A stretch of 64,000 nt of DNA from Sycobia sp. Sy_11 (taxonomy: Eukaryota > Arthropoda > Insecta > Hymenoptera > Epichrysomallidae). The notes beneath the pieces were generated by a model. That model was not told where the DNA came from and searched no databases. It saw only the letters and a program-made list of their open reading frames with translations. The stretch spans positions 2,487,501 through 2,551,500 of the forward strand of contig JACCIC010000022.1 in assembly GCA_018907035.1 (NCBI GenBank). The letters run 5' to 3'. Position 1 is the first letter of the stretch. Each line of letters starts with the position of its first letter. A program made the position numbers and the translations under genes. This document shows, piece after piece, positions 13,247-26,770 of this stretch.

Positions 13247-13729
13247 TTTAATTTAAATTCTAATTCATGCATTTAGAATCAATCTTCGTCAATCTATATA
13301 TCTATAAAATATATTTTTAGTTTAATTTAACATAGCAATACATATTGATGATGGTGTGCTCCATAAGTCTACTTTTTCTAATACAGGATGTTATAGCTAT
13401 ATTTTCACATTTTTAATGTAAAAAATATTCTTTAACAATCCGTATCACTTTAAGCTATTATGATCCATAATTATTCAAGTGAGTTAATTTTTAGAACTGT
13501 CGAATTTCACGTTAATAAAGTTGAAAGAAATAATATTTGAAATAACTAAAATACATGTTTATAGAAACATAATGACTGCGTATAATTTGTGCATCAATTT
13601 TGTTAAACAATGCAAGTAGTGTAAATTTTAATTTGTTTCATTCGAAAATGATACCTACATTTAATTTTTCTTCTAATATAATCGTGAAATTCAATCTTTT
13701 ATTCCTACAGTTTAATCTTTTCCTATATC

Positions 13730-14075
13730 GAAAGTCACCAAGGAGTCACTGCAGTTCCGCTTCAAATGCACGAAGTCGCGCATTTACTCGAATTTCCACA
13801 GATGTGCATTATAGAAAGAGCAATGGAGAATGGTGGTGAGGGGGAGGAAGGAGGGAGGGGGTTCTCAGCGCAAATAAATTACCCAAATGAGGTCAGTGGC
13901 AAATGCGTTTATCGCAAAAATACATGACCGTGACACGAATGAAGTTTACTTTGCACAATCACTGTATTAGTTGAGGTCGGGCTAGGACGTTGTTATATGG
14001 TATAACGCGAGCGGCACTCCCAAGCCCGAAGTTCCAGTTCTTCTAGTGTCGAACTTAGAAATACGAGGGCCGGCC
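13730..14075. other. CpG-enriched patch with G-rich tract
   Basis: A mildly GC-enriched patch. The plus strand at about 13,837-13,861 carries three runs of three or more Gs plus GG pairs, which could form a G-quadruplex. No gene is recognised. Confidence 0.35.
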
Positions 14076-14079
14076 ATGA

Positions 14080-16735
14080 ATTTCCATTATTCAACGCGGG
14101 AATTCAAAAAAATTTTTTCAAGTACGCCGTCGGAAATGATTTTGAAAGGATTCGTAAATTTTTATTTGCTCAACATTATTTGATAAGGCTATGAGGATCG
14201 TTAAATTGGCTGTAATATAAATTTCCGTTTTTTATCTAAATAATTCAATATTAGTATTGTAAAAAATATAAGAAGGATAACAAAAGTTTTTTAAATTAAA
14301 ATTATTTCTTAAAAAAGGTTTTCAATAGTGTATTTGAATTTTGAATTCAATCATTCATCATTCTGTTCAGGCAAAAAGAGTTTGCAGTTAAGTTTTAAAA
14401 CGTACTTGTAAATGTATAATTAACAATTATTTTAGAAAGCTAATTGTTTTTGGAAAAATTATAGAATACGATTTTTTATTGAAAAGATTTTAAAAATCGT
14501 GCTAATCTTCAAAAGATCTTTATTAGATAATATTGTGCTTTTGGATGCATTTCATAATATAAAAAAAAAACTTACCTAAAAATCTCATTCTAATTCTGAA
14601 AAATTTTAGATGTATATAAAATGGAAGAATATCAAAATTTCATTCTAATTTTAAATTAACTTTCGACTATATCTCCAAAAACAGTTCCAAACTTATAGAT
14701 TCTAATGGATCTAAAATTCCGAATAGGTATTAAGAACTTGAACTGGAATGCCGAAGGCAACCACAAAAATAAGCTAAGGATGTTGCTCAATATAAGAAGG
14801 AAAAGAAAACTCCAAATGTAGATACGTTTGTTCTTAAATGGATTTGTAATTAAAAGCACGCAGAAAAAAAGTTGCTTAAGAAAAGTAACTTCTTTCGTAA
14901 GATGTAATTAGTTGTTCAATAAATAAAAAAAATGTATGTCTTTCTCATGCAATAATGAAAGTAAATAATATTTTACGATCCTGAATCTAGATCAATTTGA
15001 TTATTTCCAATCGGCAAGATTCTTAAAATATTGAAAACTATTAAATTTGCTTTTAATTTATTTTTGTTATAATTATATATTGTATTTATTTGTTCAAACT
15101 TCCGAAATAATTACAAGAAAGAAAAGATTGGAAGACTTTGAAAGGGATCTCAAAAAATTTCTAATGGGTTACTGGTTGATCACCCCGAGTAGTTGCAAGT
15201 ATTCTTTCAGAAATGTTTCTAACTTCATATAAGAAAACAAAAATAACTTCTGCAAGAATCCTTACAACTTTGATTGGCGCCAAGTGCACTCACAAATTTT
15301 TTTTCAGAATTCTTACAAGTATGTATTTGCAAGAAGTAAATAAATTGTTTAAAATAGTAACATAATATTTAATAATAATCACAAGAATTCGGACACACTT
15401 GTTTCTTTCTAAAATATTGCTACATATGTACAATCTTTTTATAAAAATTATTCAAAAACTATTTATGACAAATTTTTCATTATTTCCATTATTAATAATA
15501 ATTGTAATAATATAATTAAATTAGAAAAAGATAAATTCGAAAAATGAAATAATACAGGCGCGTAGTATATAAGATCACCTATAAAAACTTGTGAATGAAT
15601 TTATATAAAAGAAGTTGAGCGCATATGCTCGACGAAAGGGTCAACGAACATAAGAAAAATGATAATAATGAAAATGTAATTTATGACCGCAAAATTCAAC
15701 ATTCGCATCATTTTAATTGGGATAATATTTTAGATTTGAACAACAGTGATTAAAAGCGTACTTTATCTGAATTTCTACGTATCCAAACACATCAGCATTA
15801 TGTATATACGATTAGTAAAAAAGAATATATCTTACTCCTCGGCAAAATTTTTACCTCATTTACAGATACAATGAATATATACAATTATTATTTTTATATT
15901 AGCTTCTCTTATTCTATAAGATCGTTAAAACAACATATATTCATCTTCAGGTTTATGAGCCTACACCTTTTGCTTTATCATTGTAAATCTGTTAGAGCTA
16001 ATTAGATAAAATACATCTAAATGTTACTAATTTGTGTTAATTGATTTGGTTTTTTTCATAAAAAGCACTTCAGAAGGTCAACAATTCAAGTCGACGAAAC
16101 CTTGTGTTGCATAAAAATCTTCTTATTTTGATTTCACACCTGACCCTTTATCTATTCAGAAAAGAAAATGGTTACAGTTGTCTTAAAAATGCAAGTTATG
16201 AGAGTCTATTCCTTCAATAGAGGAAATAAAAGTATTTATAACGAATGTAGCAGATTATAAGCCTATTTATATCAAAATGTATCTATAAAATACACATATC
16301 TCGTTTTATCTATAGTTTGAAATTTGCATTAGATTATACTCGAATAAATAAATAAACTTTACATGTACAATAAATTATGAGGGTTACAGGTAACTGCACC
16401 TATTATCAGCGCTGCAAACTGATAATCGACAAAACAATTTAACGACAGGGTGAAGTATTTATAACATGAATTACATGTAGCTAAGCTGCATATTACAAGA
16501 AAAATCAGAATAGAATGCCTGAAATACATATATATTCTTATTTTTAGGTTCTCTCTCACGCACCGCAATAAAAAACGTACAAAGAAATTTTTGAATATTT
16601 TAACCAGAATCCTCCAATGCTTTTAATTTTCTTGGTTGATGGCGGCATTCTGCTATTATCGATGCAGCTTTACATTGGGAAAAAAATTGCCGACAGAGAA
16701 ATATTATATTTAGGCGACGTATCACAGTAGTAATA
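14080..16735. other. AT-rich DNA, no gene seen
   Basis: All frames are short and of low complexity. No element was recognised. Confidence 0.6.
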
Positions 16736-16839
16736 GGTTATTGACTGACACGGTATGCTTTCAGATAATTCCCGACCAATAGAATACTCTATTGATATAG
16801 TTTCATAGCGTGTAGTATACGTTTTGATCAAGTACAAAC

Positions 16840-16913
16840 ATGATGGCATCGAATGTAAACGTATCTTTCGCAGTTGTATGGATGCTACAGACTGTGGTCA
16901 ATATTTTGTCTCC
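16840..16913 (+). CDS. possible first coding exon with signal peptide (partial)
   Basis: Hypothetical. Tandem ATGs at 16,840 and 16,843 in a good insect context (CAAAC before the first ATG) open 24 codons plus two bases. The frame ends at 16,913 just before a donor (GTAAGT at 16,914). The peptide has a hydrophobic core (VSFAVVWMLQTVVNILS) like a signal peptide. The splice phase equals that of the candidate at 3,666, so the two could be alternative first exons of one gene whose other exons lie outside the recognisable sequence. No second exon is visible. Chance occurrence is a real alternative. Confidence 0.2.
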
Positions 16914-16929
16914 GTAAGTAATTAACGAA

Positions 16930-18360
16930 TTATTGTCATATTAATGTCAAAATGGTCAATTTTTCTAATTTGCTTATCAAGAGAGCAGATATACGAAGAA
17001 CACTGTGCTATATTTGTTTTCCTATTTCTGGTTTAAATTAAATAGCTAATTATTCTTTTAGAAATATTCTTGGCAGTCTTGGATAATTTTTTAATTGCGA
17101 AAGTCAGCCAGTGAGCAATTCTTTCAAAGTTCTGCAAACACTTCCAAAGTTTTGGAATAAACATTTTTTATTACGTAAATTTATAACAGAATTACCTACA
17201 ATTTTCTCAAAGATTTTTATTATATCACAAAAATTAACGAATTTATAAGTGTTTGAAGAAAGTTAACAATTTATACTTTGATACTTTAATAAGACCTCGT
17301 TCTCTTTGCAAATCCAATCTCTACAACTTTGTTTTTTTTATTTGATTAGTTAAAAAACTAAAATTTGTACTATAAGACCAAACGCTCTCTTCAACAATTC
17401 CGATATCAATTTGTTGTTTGATTTATATTGGATCGATTTATCTTTTATTTAACGTTCTAGATCTAGAAAGTGGGGTTTTGCCCTGTTCCCAATTTTTCGA
17501 GAAAATCGGCCTTTTTTCGCTCTACTGACTGCAACGACTAGCCTGTATATTTTATATTAAGAAATACGTTTTGCTTGATTTAATGCGTAAGAAATTTTTT
17601 TGGGCGAAGTTACAGCTTACCTTTGTACCGTTGCAGCTCACGCGCATGCTTCAGTAAAATGAAAGACGAAATGATCATAAAAATGAAAGATAAGATAAAA
17701 AAATTTAATACGTTACTTTATTTCATCTGAGGTTTTTGATCTCGAAGATAATCTTAGTTTACGTAAACTGTTAATTAAACGTACAATTCACGATTGGTTT
17801 AAGATAAAATTTTTTAAAATATATGTCGCTTGTATTTTATTTTTCATAAAATTCTTAATCTAAGGTAGTTCGAGTGTCACTCTCGAGCCAAAGAGATGCT
17901 ATAAGAAAAATTCCAAACGATTTTTTTTAAGTCTTATCAAAGTTATTTTTATTTTTCATAATTGTCAGCTAACCTTAAATCATGGAAATACCGAAATCAT
18001 TCTAATAGGGATAATTAAATGTTTTAAACTATAATCGAGATGGTATATGTATCATGAAAAATATCGATGATAATTTGAAAAATTACTCACAATATCTTCA
18101 GTTTCTATATCAAACAGTTACATAAATATTTTAATAAAAGCATGAAATGCTATATTTATAGATATATTTAGCAAGTAATTTTCAAAATGCTTTCACAGAA
18201 AAATTCGGACAGCAACCTCGTTCCATTTACTATATGACTTTATTTGATAAAATATTGAAGATTTTTTCATATAAAGTGTGTTAAGCGACATTCGAATCAA
18301 CTTAAATATGATATTTTCTTGACATTTTCTTCGTTTGTTACAAATTAACAAAAAAATTCT
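16930..18360. other. AT-rich DNA, no gene seen
   Basis: No supportable feature. Confidence 0.5.
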
Positions 18361-18759
18361 ACGCGCGTTGTACACGTAACGAATATAAGCTTTTATTTCG
18401 CGTTCGACCGGTAAAATGTAATCGGACGCGCTGCTAAATTTGAATTCAAGGTCGAGAAAAACCAAAAATTGGGCCCGAGGCGAAAGTAGAATAGAAGAAG
18501 CCCTAGAGAAATTACAATGCGGCTCCGTTCAGCCCTCGTTTCCTCGAACTATTTTCCTCCATTTTTGAAGATCCATTATTGTAGTGCAATATACGCAATA
18601 AAGCATTGAGGGGGGAAAAATCAGACGCAGCAACGGTCGCTCTTCACGATTAGCTTCGGGAATAATTTATAGTATAATGACCGGGTACGTTCGAACCGCG
18701 GACACTGTATCGGTAGCCGTATATATATTCAGCGTATGGTTTTTTCTTGTTCGCAAATA

Positions 18760-19340
18760 ACACCCAGGCCCGCGTCATTGCCTCGGTTCCAGAATGTCGA
18801 GCACGTGCGAGCGTCGCCTATGAAAACAACGTGCCACGGACCCGCGCGCTCGGTATTATTTATACAAAAAATTAAAAACCGCATAATGGATCAACCGCGA
18901 GTCTAATAAGCGAGGCCAAACGACGCGAACGGTGCCCGCGGCTTGAACGCGCGCGCGCGCCCAACGCCGGTCCCCGATCGGTAAAACGAAAAATGCCCGA
19001 TACAATATATCGACCGGACTCGGGCGCGCGATATCTCGGGGAAATTTCGCAAGCGCGCGGCATACCGGTACCCGTGGAAAGAGCGCGCGGATGCGCGGGC
19101 GCTGATCGGGATTCGCGGCTGGAGAGGCCGGGCGGGGCGCGCGAGCGTACGGGGGAATTACGTGACGGGGCAACTTTTGGCGCTTATAAAAGGAGTCGCG
19201 CGGATATTTTTGGAACGAGATTGTGACGACGCCGTTACTTCTCGAGATAATTTCACAAGGTACGAAGACGAGTCGACTCGAGCGTGTATTTGCACTTGGG
19301 CAACTGACGCGCTGGCTTAGACGGGGGAGGGGGGTTCAGA
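18760..19340. promoter_or_regulatory. CpG-rich island
   Basis: The strongest CpG island of the left half. It includes an alternating CG run (18,948-18,960) and repeated GCGCGC blocks. Several overlapping short frames on both strands arise from the high GC content and show no domain. A TATA box candidate lies inside. In insect genomes such islands in AT-rich DNA often mark promoters, enhancers or first exons, but no coding exon can be assigned. Confidence 0.4.
19185..19192 (+). promoter_or_regulatory. candidate TATA box
   Basis: TATAAAAG within the CpG island, with a GC-rich upstream flank. A non-coding first exon starting near 19,215 could end at 19,259, where AAG is followed by GTACGA, a fair donor site. 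No downstream exon is recognised. Confidence 0.3.
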
Positions 19341-19439
19341 TGGCAGTTTGATGCAGCTTATCGGAGAAAATGCTTTCTTTTTGTTCTACAAAGCGCGTGC
19401 CCGTGAATTTTCGGGTGGATTGCGAACGAGAAGCAATAA

Positions 19440-21195
19440 TAAATTTCAATATTTCGAAGTAAAGTTATGATTATTCACCTTCTGCTTTCAATCCTTAATG
19501 CATTATTGTACTTTATCAGTTTTTCAGGACTGTATTTCGGCGATCCCTGGAAGTCTGCGGGAAAGAATGATATGTATTTTAATATAATAATAGACGAAAT
19601 ATATTTTACCCCTGAATTATTCTAGATAATACCTATACAATGCAACGATTGGTATAGAATCAGAGACTATATAACAATTCGATAACCCCGAGTTCAGGGC
19701 CGAGTCTAGGATGGATGAAACCAACAACTTCGTAAAAACTTATTTGTGCTTTTCAACGTCAGATGATATTGAAAAAATTCAAAATATCTACGAAATTATT
19801 AAATGAGAAAGTATACCTTTAGATTGACGTAAAATATAGATAACAAAATTATTCAAGTTATCTTATTCTTCATACTATACACATATAAAATAAATTTCAA
19901 CAATTAAAAAATGAGTAGAAAACAAAGGAAATAAAAATTATGTCAAAAACTTTCTGTTTCACATTTCATGGGAAATTTGAATACACTCAAGTATTTAATT
20001 GCAAATAAAGAAATATTCTTTATCTTACCGAAAATAACTAAGTGGTAACAATCTTACTACAAAAAAAATATAATTAGAACGACAATGAGTCCAATAGAAT
20101 CTGAAATATAAAATAATTCAAAATTCATTCAAATGAATCCAAAAAAAAATCGGTTAACGAGAATCGAACTCGGGCCGTCGAGCAGTCTGGATTTATTTTT
20201 TCATCTATAGTCAGTGTACTTATGTATAATAATGTTTTACTTTTTTCAAACTTCTTATTGACTTTAATCTCTAGTTTTACATCATAATTATGCTCCATGA
20301 TAGGGTAATCCATATCTATAACATTAATATTACGGTATAAAAGTTAAGTCATTTTTCTATACATTTAAAATAATTTCGATTTAGAATAAGTTTAAGTCGC
20401 GTAGTATTTCACGATTAGCTCTGCCAAAGATATAGACAAGGGCTTTATTCAGAAAAACATATTACAAACGCATGCAAAGTCGCACAGAGACTTGGAGAAA
20501 AGGGGAAGAGGCTAAAGAATCCAGTAAGAAATATGTTCATTTAATTTGAATTATTATTTTTTCTTTATCTTTTTCTTCTTCCTCTATATCTGGAGAACTG
20601 GCAGGATTCCTGCGTCAGGTTCCAATATTCTTCCTCGTTTTAACTTTAAGTAAACATAAATTCATTCCTTTTTTATCCTTTTTTCCCTCGAGTCAAATTT
20701 AATATTATACTGACTTTGTCACGGTAGGGAAGCCAGAAAAAGGACTCCGTTCCCTTCAATGGGAAAGCGGTTCGTTTTCAAAAGAGAGCACTGCGAGGAG
20801 AAGTTAAAGAAAAGTATTGTCGGTCAAAAGTGATTCTTTAGTAATTTTTCTTCCTCGTCTGTTGAGAGAAGTTTCAGGCAAAAATTCTGGTAATAATAAT
20901 TATTAGTCTCGTGATGAAGTTTGATTCCCGTGTCACAATTGTCAGTTCAACAATAAAAAAAATTACTCTATAATAAAAAATTTAACTCTGCTAGTAAAAA
21001 TTCATTAGTGTTATAAAAAAATTATTTAATAATAAAATGCAGAGTATGTTAATTTCAAACCAGTAGCATTTTATTAGCAATATGCAGTTGTTCATGTGTT
21101 TAATGAGAATTACGAATTACTATTTTGGAGATCAAGAAATATTACAGAGTTTCTCTTTAATTTCTCTTTATTTTATACAATTTCTAATTGAATAT
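19440..21195. other. AT-rich DNA, no gene seen
   Basis: A tRNA-like T-arm motif near 20,160 (minus strand) was considered and rejected. Nothing else was found. Confidence 0.5.
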
Positions 21196-22147
21196 CAGAG
21201 ATTAATTTTAAAAACCACTTTTTAAATTTCATTTAATTTAATAAATATTTTTATTGGTCTTACAGTCCTTAGAATATAATATATTAACTAAAATAATGAC
21301 AGTCAAACTGTCCTTGTTTATTATCACCCCCGAAGAATCTGAAATAAAACTTAATACTAAATTTAATTAGATTAAAAAATAAAACTAATAAATTAAAATA
21401 ATAATAAAATAAAATAAAATAATAAAAATAAAATAAAAATAATACAAATAATAAACTATAATCTACGTTAGCAAAGGACGATATAATTGCCTCCACCACC
21501 TTATTTTTTCTTTTGGTGCTCAACGTTTCGAACCACTACGGTTCATCCTCAGAACTAAACCGTTTAGTTTCTAAAATTTAGTTCCTAGAATTTAGTTCCG
21601 AAATTTAGTTCCCAGAACTTACAGTTTAGCGGTTCGAAACGTCGAGCACCAAAGGAGAAAATAAGGTGGTGGGAACAGTCAGATTGTTCTTTGCTAACAT
21701 GGAATATAGTTTATTATTTTAATTATTTTTATTTTTATTTTATTTTATTTTATATTATTTTATTATTATTTTAATTTATTAGTTAGAAATTAGTTTTATT
21801 TCAAATTCATCAGGGCTGATAATAAACAAGGCATTCTGACTGTTATTATTTTAGTAAATATATCATATCATATCATGATATGATATATTTATCAAGACAA
21901 ACGTGTTTTTATTTGTACATGATAACCGAAAAAACTACTGAACCAATTGTTTTGAAATTTGACATATAGATTCTATATTATCTTGGGAAGGAGGTAGGCT
22001 ATGTTTTCTATTGAAAATCATTTTACTTTGTTAAAATCCTTAAATTAATTTATTGATAAAGTTTCACCAGCGGCCGCTAGGTGGCGTCTTGAATCACGAC
22101 CATCAACTCAAAGTAGTCCGCTTAAATTATTAATACCAGGCCAGCTC

Positions 22148-22159
22148 AAACGGACATTC
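22148..22159 (+). repeat. LINE target-site duplication, left copy
   Basis: AAACGGACATTC, matching AAACGAACATTC at 26,174-26,185 with one mismatch. Helitron copy 2 has a single uninterrupted equivalent (AAACGAATGTTC), which confirms the insertion point. Confidence 0.75.
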
Positions 22160-23211
22160 CCGATCTCCGAAGAAGCCGAGTTCATAAAGCAAGGCCGTAA
22201 ACGCATTCGCGTTGCCAAATCCGCACCAACGCTCTCCGATCTGGATTCTGACACTGAAAAAGAATCCACCATCGCTCTTCGACCCCCACCCCCAATCATC
22301 ATCCGCCAAAAAATGATTTGGCCAAAACTAAAGATCGCCATAGAAAATTCCGGAATCTCCGTTCGCCGGGCCGTCAACACCTCTGACTCGGTCAAGGTGT
22401 ACGCGGCAACGGTAGACGACTTCAGGCACCTAACGGCCCGCCTAGAAAATACTAAAATACAATATACCACCAACCAACTTCCCGAAGAACGGGACTTGGT
22501 TGTAGTCATTCGGGGTATAAACGAAGCTATCAAAGATGAAGACATCCTGAATGAACTAAATTCGAAAGGTTACACCCCACGACGAATTCACCGACTGCGT
22601 AGCGGCGAAAAAATCTGGCCGCTAGTGGCTGTTCACCTAGACCCCCCCTCACCCGCCGCTCAGTCAATCTTCGACTTAAGCACCATCGGTGGCCTCAACA
22701 TAAAAGTGGAGGCAAAGAGGAAGTCGAAAGGCACGCCGCAGTGCCGGCGTTGCCTCAAATTTAATCACACAGCAAACTACTGCCACACTGCATGGGCCTG
22801 CGCTTTTTGCAGCAAAAATCACGCCACCCCGTCATGTCCTCTAAAAGACAATAAAGACGTGCGCCCCACCTGCGCTAACTGCAAAGGAGAGCACAGGGAA
22901 CTTACAGGGGCTGCCCCAAAGCGCCAAAGAAGGACAAGCTCTCTCAAAAACTAGTGAAGCCGGTAAATGCCCCCAAAACCGGTAACACCTTCCCACCGCA
23001 GCTCATACAGAAAAAGAGCATCACCACCAATCCTCATAAAAATCGGGCAAACTCCACCCGCAACACATATGCGAGCATAGTGAGCAACAGTGCAGCATCA
23101 GCGGCACCGTTGCAAATCAACTCACCTCCCATTACGTCCGAACTGCAAAACATCATAATGCAGTTCGTCACGAACATTACCGCCGCTCTCTGCAAACCTA
23201 ATAATGGCTAA
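22160..23211 (+). pseudogene. LINE ORF1 (gag-like, zinc knuckles), truncated and frameshifted
   Basis: ORF1 protein of Jockey-type LINEs, an RNA-binding chaperone that coats the element's transcript. The frame is already open at the insertion border, so the N-terminus is missing. It contains a CCHC knuckle CRRCLKFNHTANYC, a second CAFCSKNHATPSC, and a third starting CANCKGEH. The third is broken by a one-base loss near 22,890-22,905. In the next frame the sequence resumes as TYRGCPKAPKKDKLSQKL and runs to a stop at 23,209. The frame ends overlapping the ORF2 start by 8 bp (ATGGCTAA), a typical Jockey arrangement. It is non-functional as it stands because of the truncation and the frameshift. 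Confidence 0.85.
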
Positions 23212-25864
23212 TTCCGAGATAAAGATCCTCAACTGGAACGCCAACGGCATCCTCTGCAGAAATAGATCTCTAGAACTCCTCCAACTCTTGGAGGAGGAAA
23301 ACATCGGGATCGCCGGCATCACAGAGAAACACCTCAACCCATCCCACAAACTCTTCCTTCCAAACTACATCACGTATAGGAAGGACAGAGAGCACTCTAA
23401 CGGTGAGGGCGTGGCAATCCTCGTCCACAAATCCTACCGCCACCGTAGAATTACAACTACCTCCATCTGCGAGACAATAGGGGTTGAAACTTCCCTCCAA
23501 AAAGGTCCCTTGAGGATAATTGCATGCTATAACCCTCCACAACTCCAAAACATCTTTAAAGATCTTGCCTTGCTTCTCAGCAGCAACACCCCCACAATCA
23601 TCGCCGGGGATCTAAATGCTAAGCACCCCTCTTGAGGCTGCGGCTCCAGAAATAGCAACGGCCACGCCCTCCTCAGAAAAACATTTCGGCATGATTTTAC
23701 AGTGGAAGCTCCTCCCTTACCTACTCACTTTCCGGGCTCCCCACAACACGCATCAGACATTCTCGATATTTTTCTCACCAAAAATATCACACCCCTAAGC
23801 AACCCCCGGGTTATCTGTGCACTGAGCTGAGTCCACAGCCTGGTGATCCTCGCCTTCCATGCATCACACATCTCTCTCCCGTCACACACAGAACACATTG
23901 ACTGGCTACATCTCAAATTCAACCTAGAGACATCAGCCTTTCGATGCAGACCCATATTATCGATCTCTCAAATCGATGAAGAGATCACCTCCCTGTCTAA
24001 TGACATTACCCACGCTGTTAGAATCGCTACATTCTCCCGCCTTTCACAGGGCACTAATAATAAGCTCCCCGATGGTATTTTGAAGCTAATTAAGCAAAAG
24101 AATAGAATCCAGAAGAAATGGCAACATCTTAGAACTCCACTTTTCAAAACCGAACTTAACTCCTTACAAAGGGACACCCACTCTCGGATAAACGAGCTAA
24201 GAAACAGCCGCTTCAACGATTTCATCACTGAAGCCGAAACTCACTCCAAAAACGTCTGGAAGGTGATAAAGTCTATACGAGGCAGTCGCCCTTGCCTTCC
24301 ACCACTCAAGCAAAATGGCCAAACCTTCTCACTCGCTGAAGAAAAGGCTGAGATCTTCGCATCATCTCTCAGCAATCAGTGCTCACCTCTACCCAGCGCA
24401 CCAGAACTCTCACGCTTTCATGAGCATGTCAACCAGACAGCTCAACACTTTCTCCCCTCAAACAGGGACATCACCCCTACCTCCCCCAAAGAGATACGCG
24501 ACATCATTCGCAGTCTTCAAAACAAGAAAGCCCCTGGCGCTGACAAAATCAATAACAACGCACTAAAAATCCTCCCCCACAAACACATCATGTCCATCTG
24601 CAATATCGTAAACGCAATGATGAGACATCAATACTTTCCCAAGGCCTGGAAAACGGCCATAGTTGTCTGTCTTCCAAAAGCTGGGAAGCCCCTCAACGAC
24701 CCCGCAAGCTATCGTCCCATCAGTCTTCTAAACTCCCTAAGCAAAGTGGCCGAAAGCGTTATCCTAAAACGCCTCTCCACCTCGGTCACCAGAAAAAACC
24801 TCATACCTGACTGTCAGCATGGGTTCCGCACAGGGCACAGCACCTGTCACCAACTTCTCAGAGTTACGGAATTCATTGCTGACAATATGAACAGACGGCT
24901 GCACACAACGATGCTGCTGCTAGATATCCAGCAAGCCTTCGACAGGGTATGGCATGACGGGCTCGTCTTCAAGCTCATTGCCAATGATATCCCCCATTAT
25001 TTGATCGGGATAATAAAGTCGTTCCTATCAGACCGATTTATTCGAGTTAGGGTAGGCAAATCCCTTTCCGCTCCAAAGGCCATCTCAGCCGGCGTCCCTC
25101 AAGGGTCTAAGCTCTCCCCCCTACTTTTTACTTTTTTCTGCCATGATCTTCCCATACACGATACAATTACCACAGCACTCTACGCGGACGATATTGCCCT
25201 CATAGACGCCACTAAAACAATCTGCCACAGTACCTCAAGGCTAAACAGATTTCTCCCACACCTCATCAACTGGTACTCACGGTGGAGACTCTCCATCAAC
25301 GAGAGCAAGTCCAGTGCAATCTTTATCTCCTGTAAAAACAGCACCCCCCCCCCAAAAATAACGATCAAAGGCTCCTCCATCCCGTGTAGCCAATCGGTCA
25401 AATACCTCGGAGTGACGTTCGACAGGAACCTATCCTGGAACAAACACCTCCGTCTCACCAGGAGCAAAATGCTAGAAGCCTTCTTAAAGCTCAAACCTTT
25501 CTTCCATAGCAAAACCCTGTCACCCAGAACAAAGGCCAGAGCCTTCTCCGCCATCATCAGGAGCATTGCCACATACGCCATCCCCATCTGGGGGTCCATC
25601 CCCCTAGAAAGACTTCAGCGACTCCAAGGCACCTACATGAGGTTGCTACGCTCTTCGCTGAACACCCCTTGGTACTTAAGGAACACTCAAGTACTTAAGG
25701 AAACTAACCTTCTTGCTCTCAACGATTACGCGAACAAATTCGCCAAAAATCTGAGAGAATCAATTAAACAGCACCTGAACTCAGGAATCCAATCCCTTAG
25801 TAGAATCCGACCTAAATCGACGGATTGCTACAGGAGGCCTTGCCACTTGATCAACGATCCGTAA
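23204..25864 (+). pseudogene. LINE ORF2 (endonuclease and reverse transcriptase) with two stops
   Basis: The ORF2 polyprotein nicks target DNA and reverse-transcribes the element's RNA at the nick. One frame of 886 residues is interrupted by TGA at codon 144 (23,633, where GDLNAKHPS is normally followed by W) and at codon 209 (23,828). The N-terminal part is an APE-like endonuclease: LNWNANGI near residue 10, ITEKHL near 40, GDLNAKH near 138. The second stop and a neighbouring change destroy the catalytic SDH motif (now stop-V-H). The reverse transcriptase is intact: YRPISLL at 503, LLLDIQQAFD with the first catalytic Asp at 574, AGVPQGSKLSPLLF, and YADD at 660-663. The C-terminal domain follows without RNase H. 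The long segment after codon 209 remains open, so decay is recent. Confidence 0.9.
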
Positions 25865-26173
25865 CCCCATCAGCCACTATCGGCCACTCCGTGCTTCGTT
25901 TTCGTACGTAAGCCTCTGCCTCCAAAAAGGCAGAGCCCCTAAACTCACCAATTCCTCCCCTATCCACATCCCACTCCTACTCCCCCACCCCCTACACCGT
26001 TCCGTTTAATAATATTTTATCCCAACAGGTAAAGGAAATGATACCTCCGGGTAGGAATCCCTGCGGGGAGGGGTTTTAGTCGGTAGGCATGCGAGCAAAG
26101 GCTCCATGAATCCGACACTACCTTTCTTCGAGAGGTGTCTTTAGAAGATTTCCCCTCCCCGCGTCACAAAAAA
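25865..26173 (+). other. LINE 3' UTR and A-tail
   Basis: A GC-rich non-coding tail after the ORF2 stop. It includes a G-rich block followed by GGTTTTAGTCGGTAGG near 26,070 and ends in a run of nine As (26,168-26,176) that overlaps the target duplication. The short A-run fits target-primed reverse transcription. Confidence 0.75.
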
Positions 26174-26185
26174 AAACGAACATTC
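26174..26185 (+). repeat. LINE target-site duplication, right copy
   Basis: AAACGAACATTC, paired with 22,148-22,159 (one mismatch). The sequence then continues as the Helitron (ATATCCAACTTTGGGATTCG), matching copy 2. Confidence 0.75.
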
Positions 26186-26364
26186 ATATCCAACTTTGGG
26201 ATTCGTATGCTAAAGAAGGTGTGATGCTAGTCGGTATTACCTTTTTTGTCGTTCAGGTTAATCTAACACTATTCTCACACCTATCTAACACTAATCAGAC
26301 ACTAATCTCATACCTAATGGATGTCTTGATTTTTGTAAATGTTATTTTCTCTTACATGGGAAAA

Positions 26365-26660
<296 letters not shown>

Positions 26661-26770
26661 TGTCTTTCTTTCTCCTTCTTTTTTAAAATGGTTCTGTATG
26701 CCAAATCATACTGAATATAGTTTGTACCAACGAATTAGATTTGTGTTTTGGTACATTATATTAACTTCGT

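Larger units (their letters stand above)
22160..26173 (+). mobile_element. Jockey-type LINE, 5'-truncated
   Basis: A non-LTR retrotransposon of about 4.0 kb inserted in Helitron copy 1. It holds the 3' part of ORF1 (gag-like), a decayed ORF2 (endonuclease and reverse transcriptase), a 3' UTR of about 310 bp and a short A-tail. It opens directly inside the ORF1 frame with no 5' UTR, as expected from incomplete reverse transcription. The coding part is GC-rich compared with its surroundings, which suggests recent arrival. The match to the Jockey clade rests on the reverse transcriptase motifs and on the overlapping ORF1/ORF2 arrangement. Confidence 0.9.

Noticed and set aside
18856..19226. Three overlapping Arg/Ala-rich frames on both strands
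   Set aside because: They result from the high GC of the CpG-rich island and have no domain or conserved pattern.
20141..20240. tRNA-like T-arm on the minus strand (GAGTTCGATTCTC)
   Set aside because: No matching acceptor stem, anticodon arm or D-arm can be formed upstream, so at best it is a tRNA or SINE fragment.
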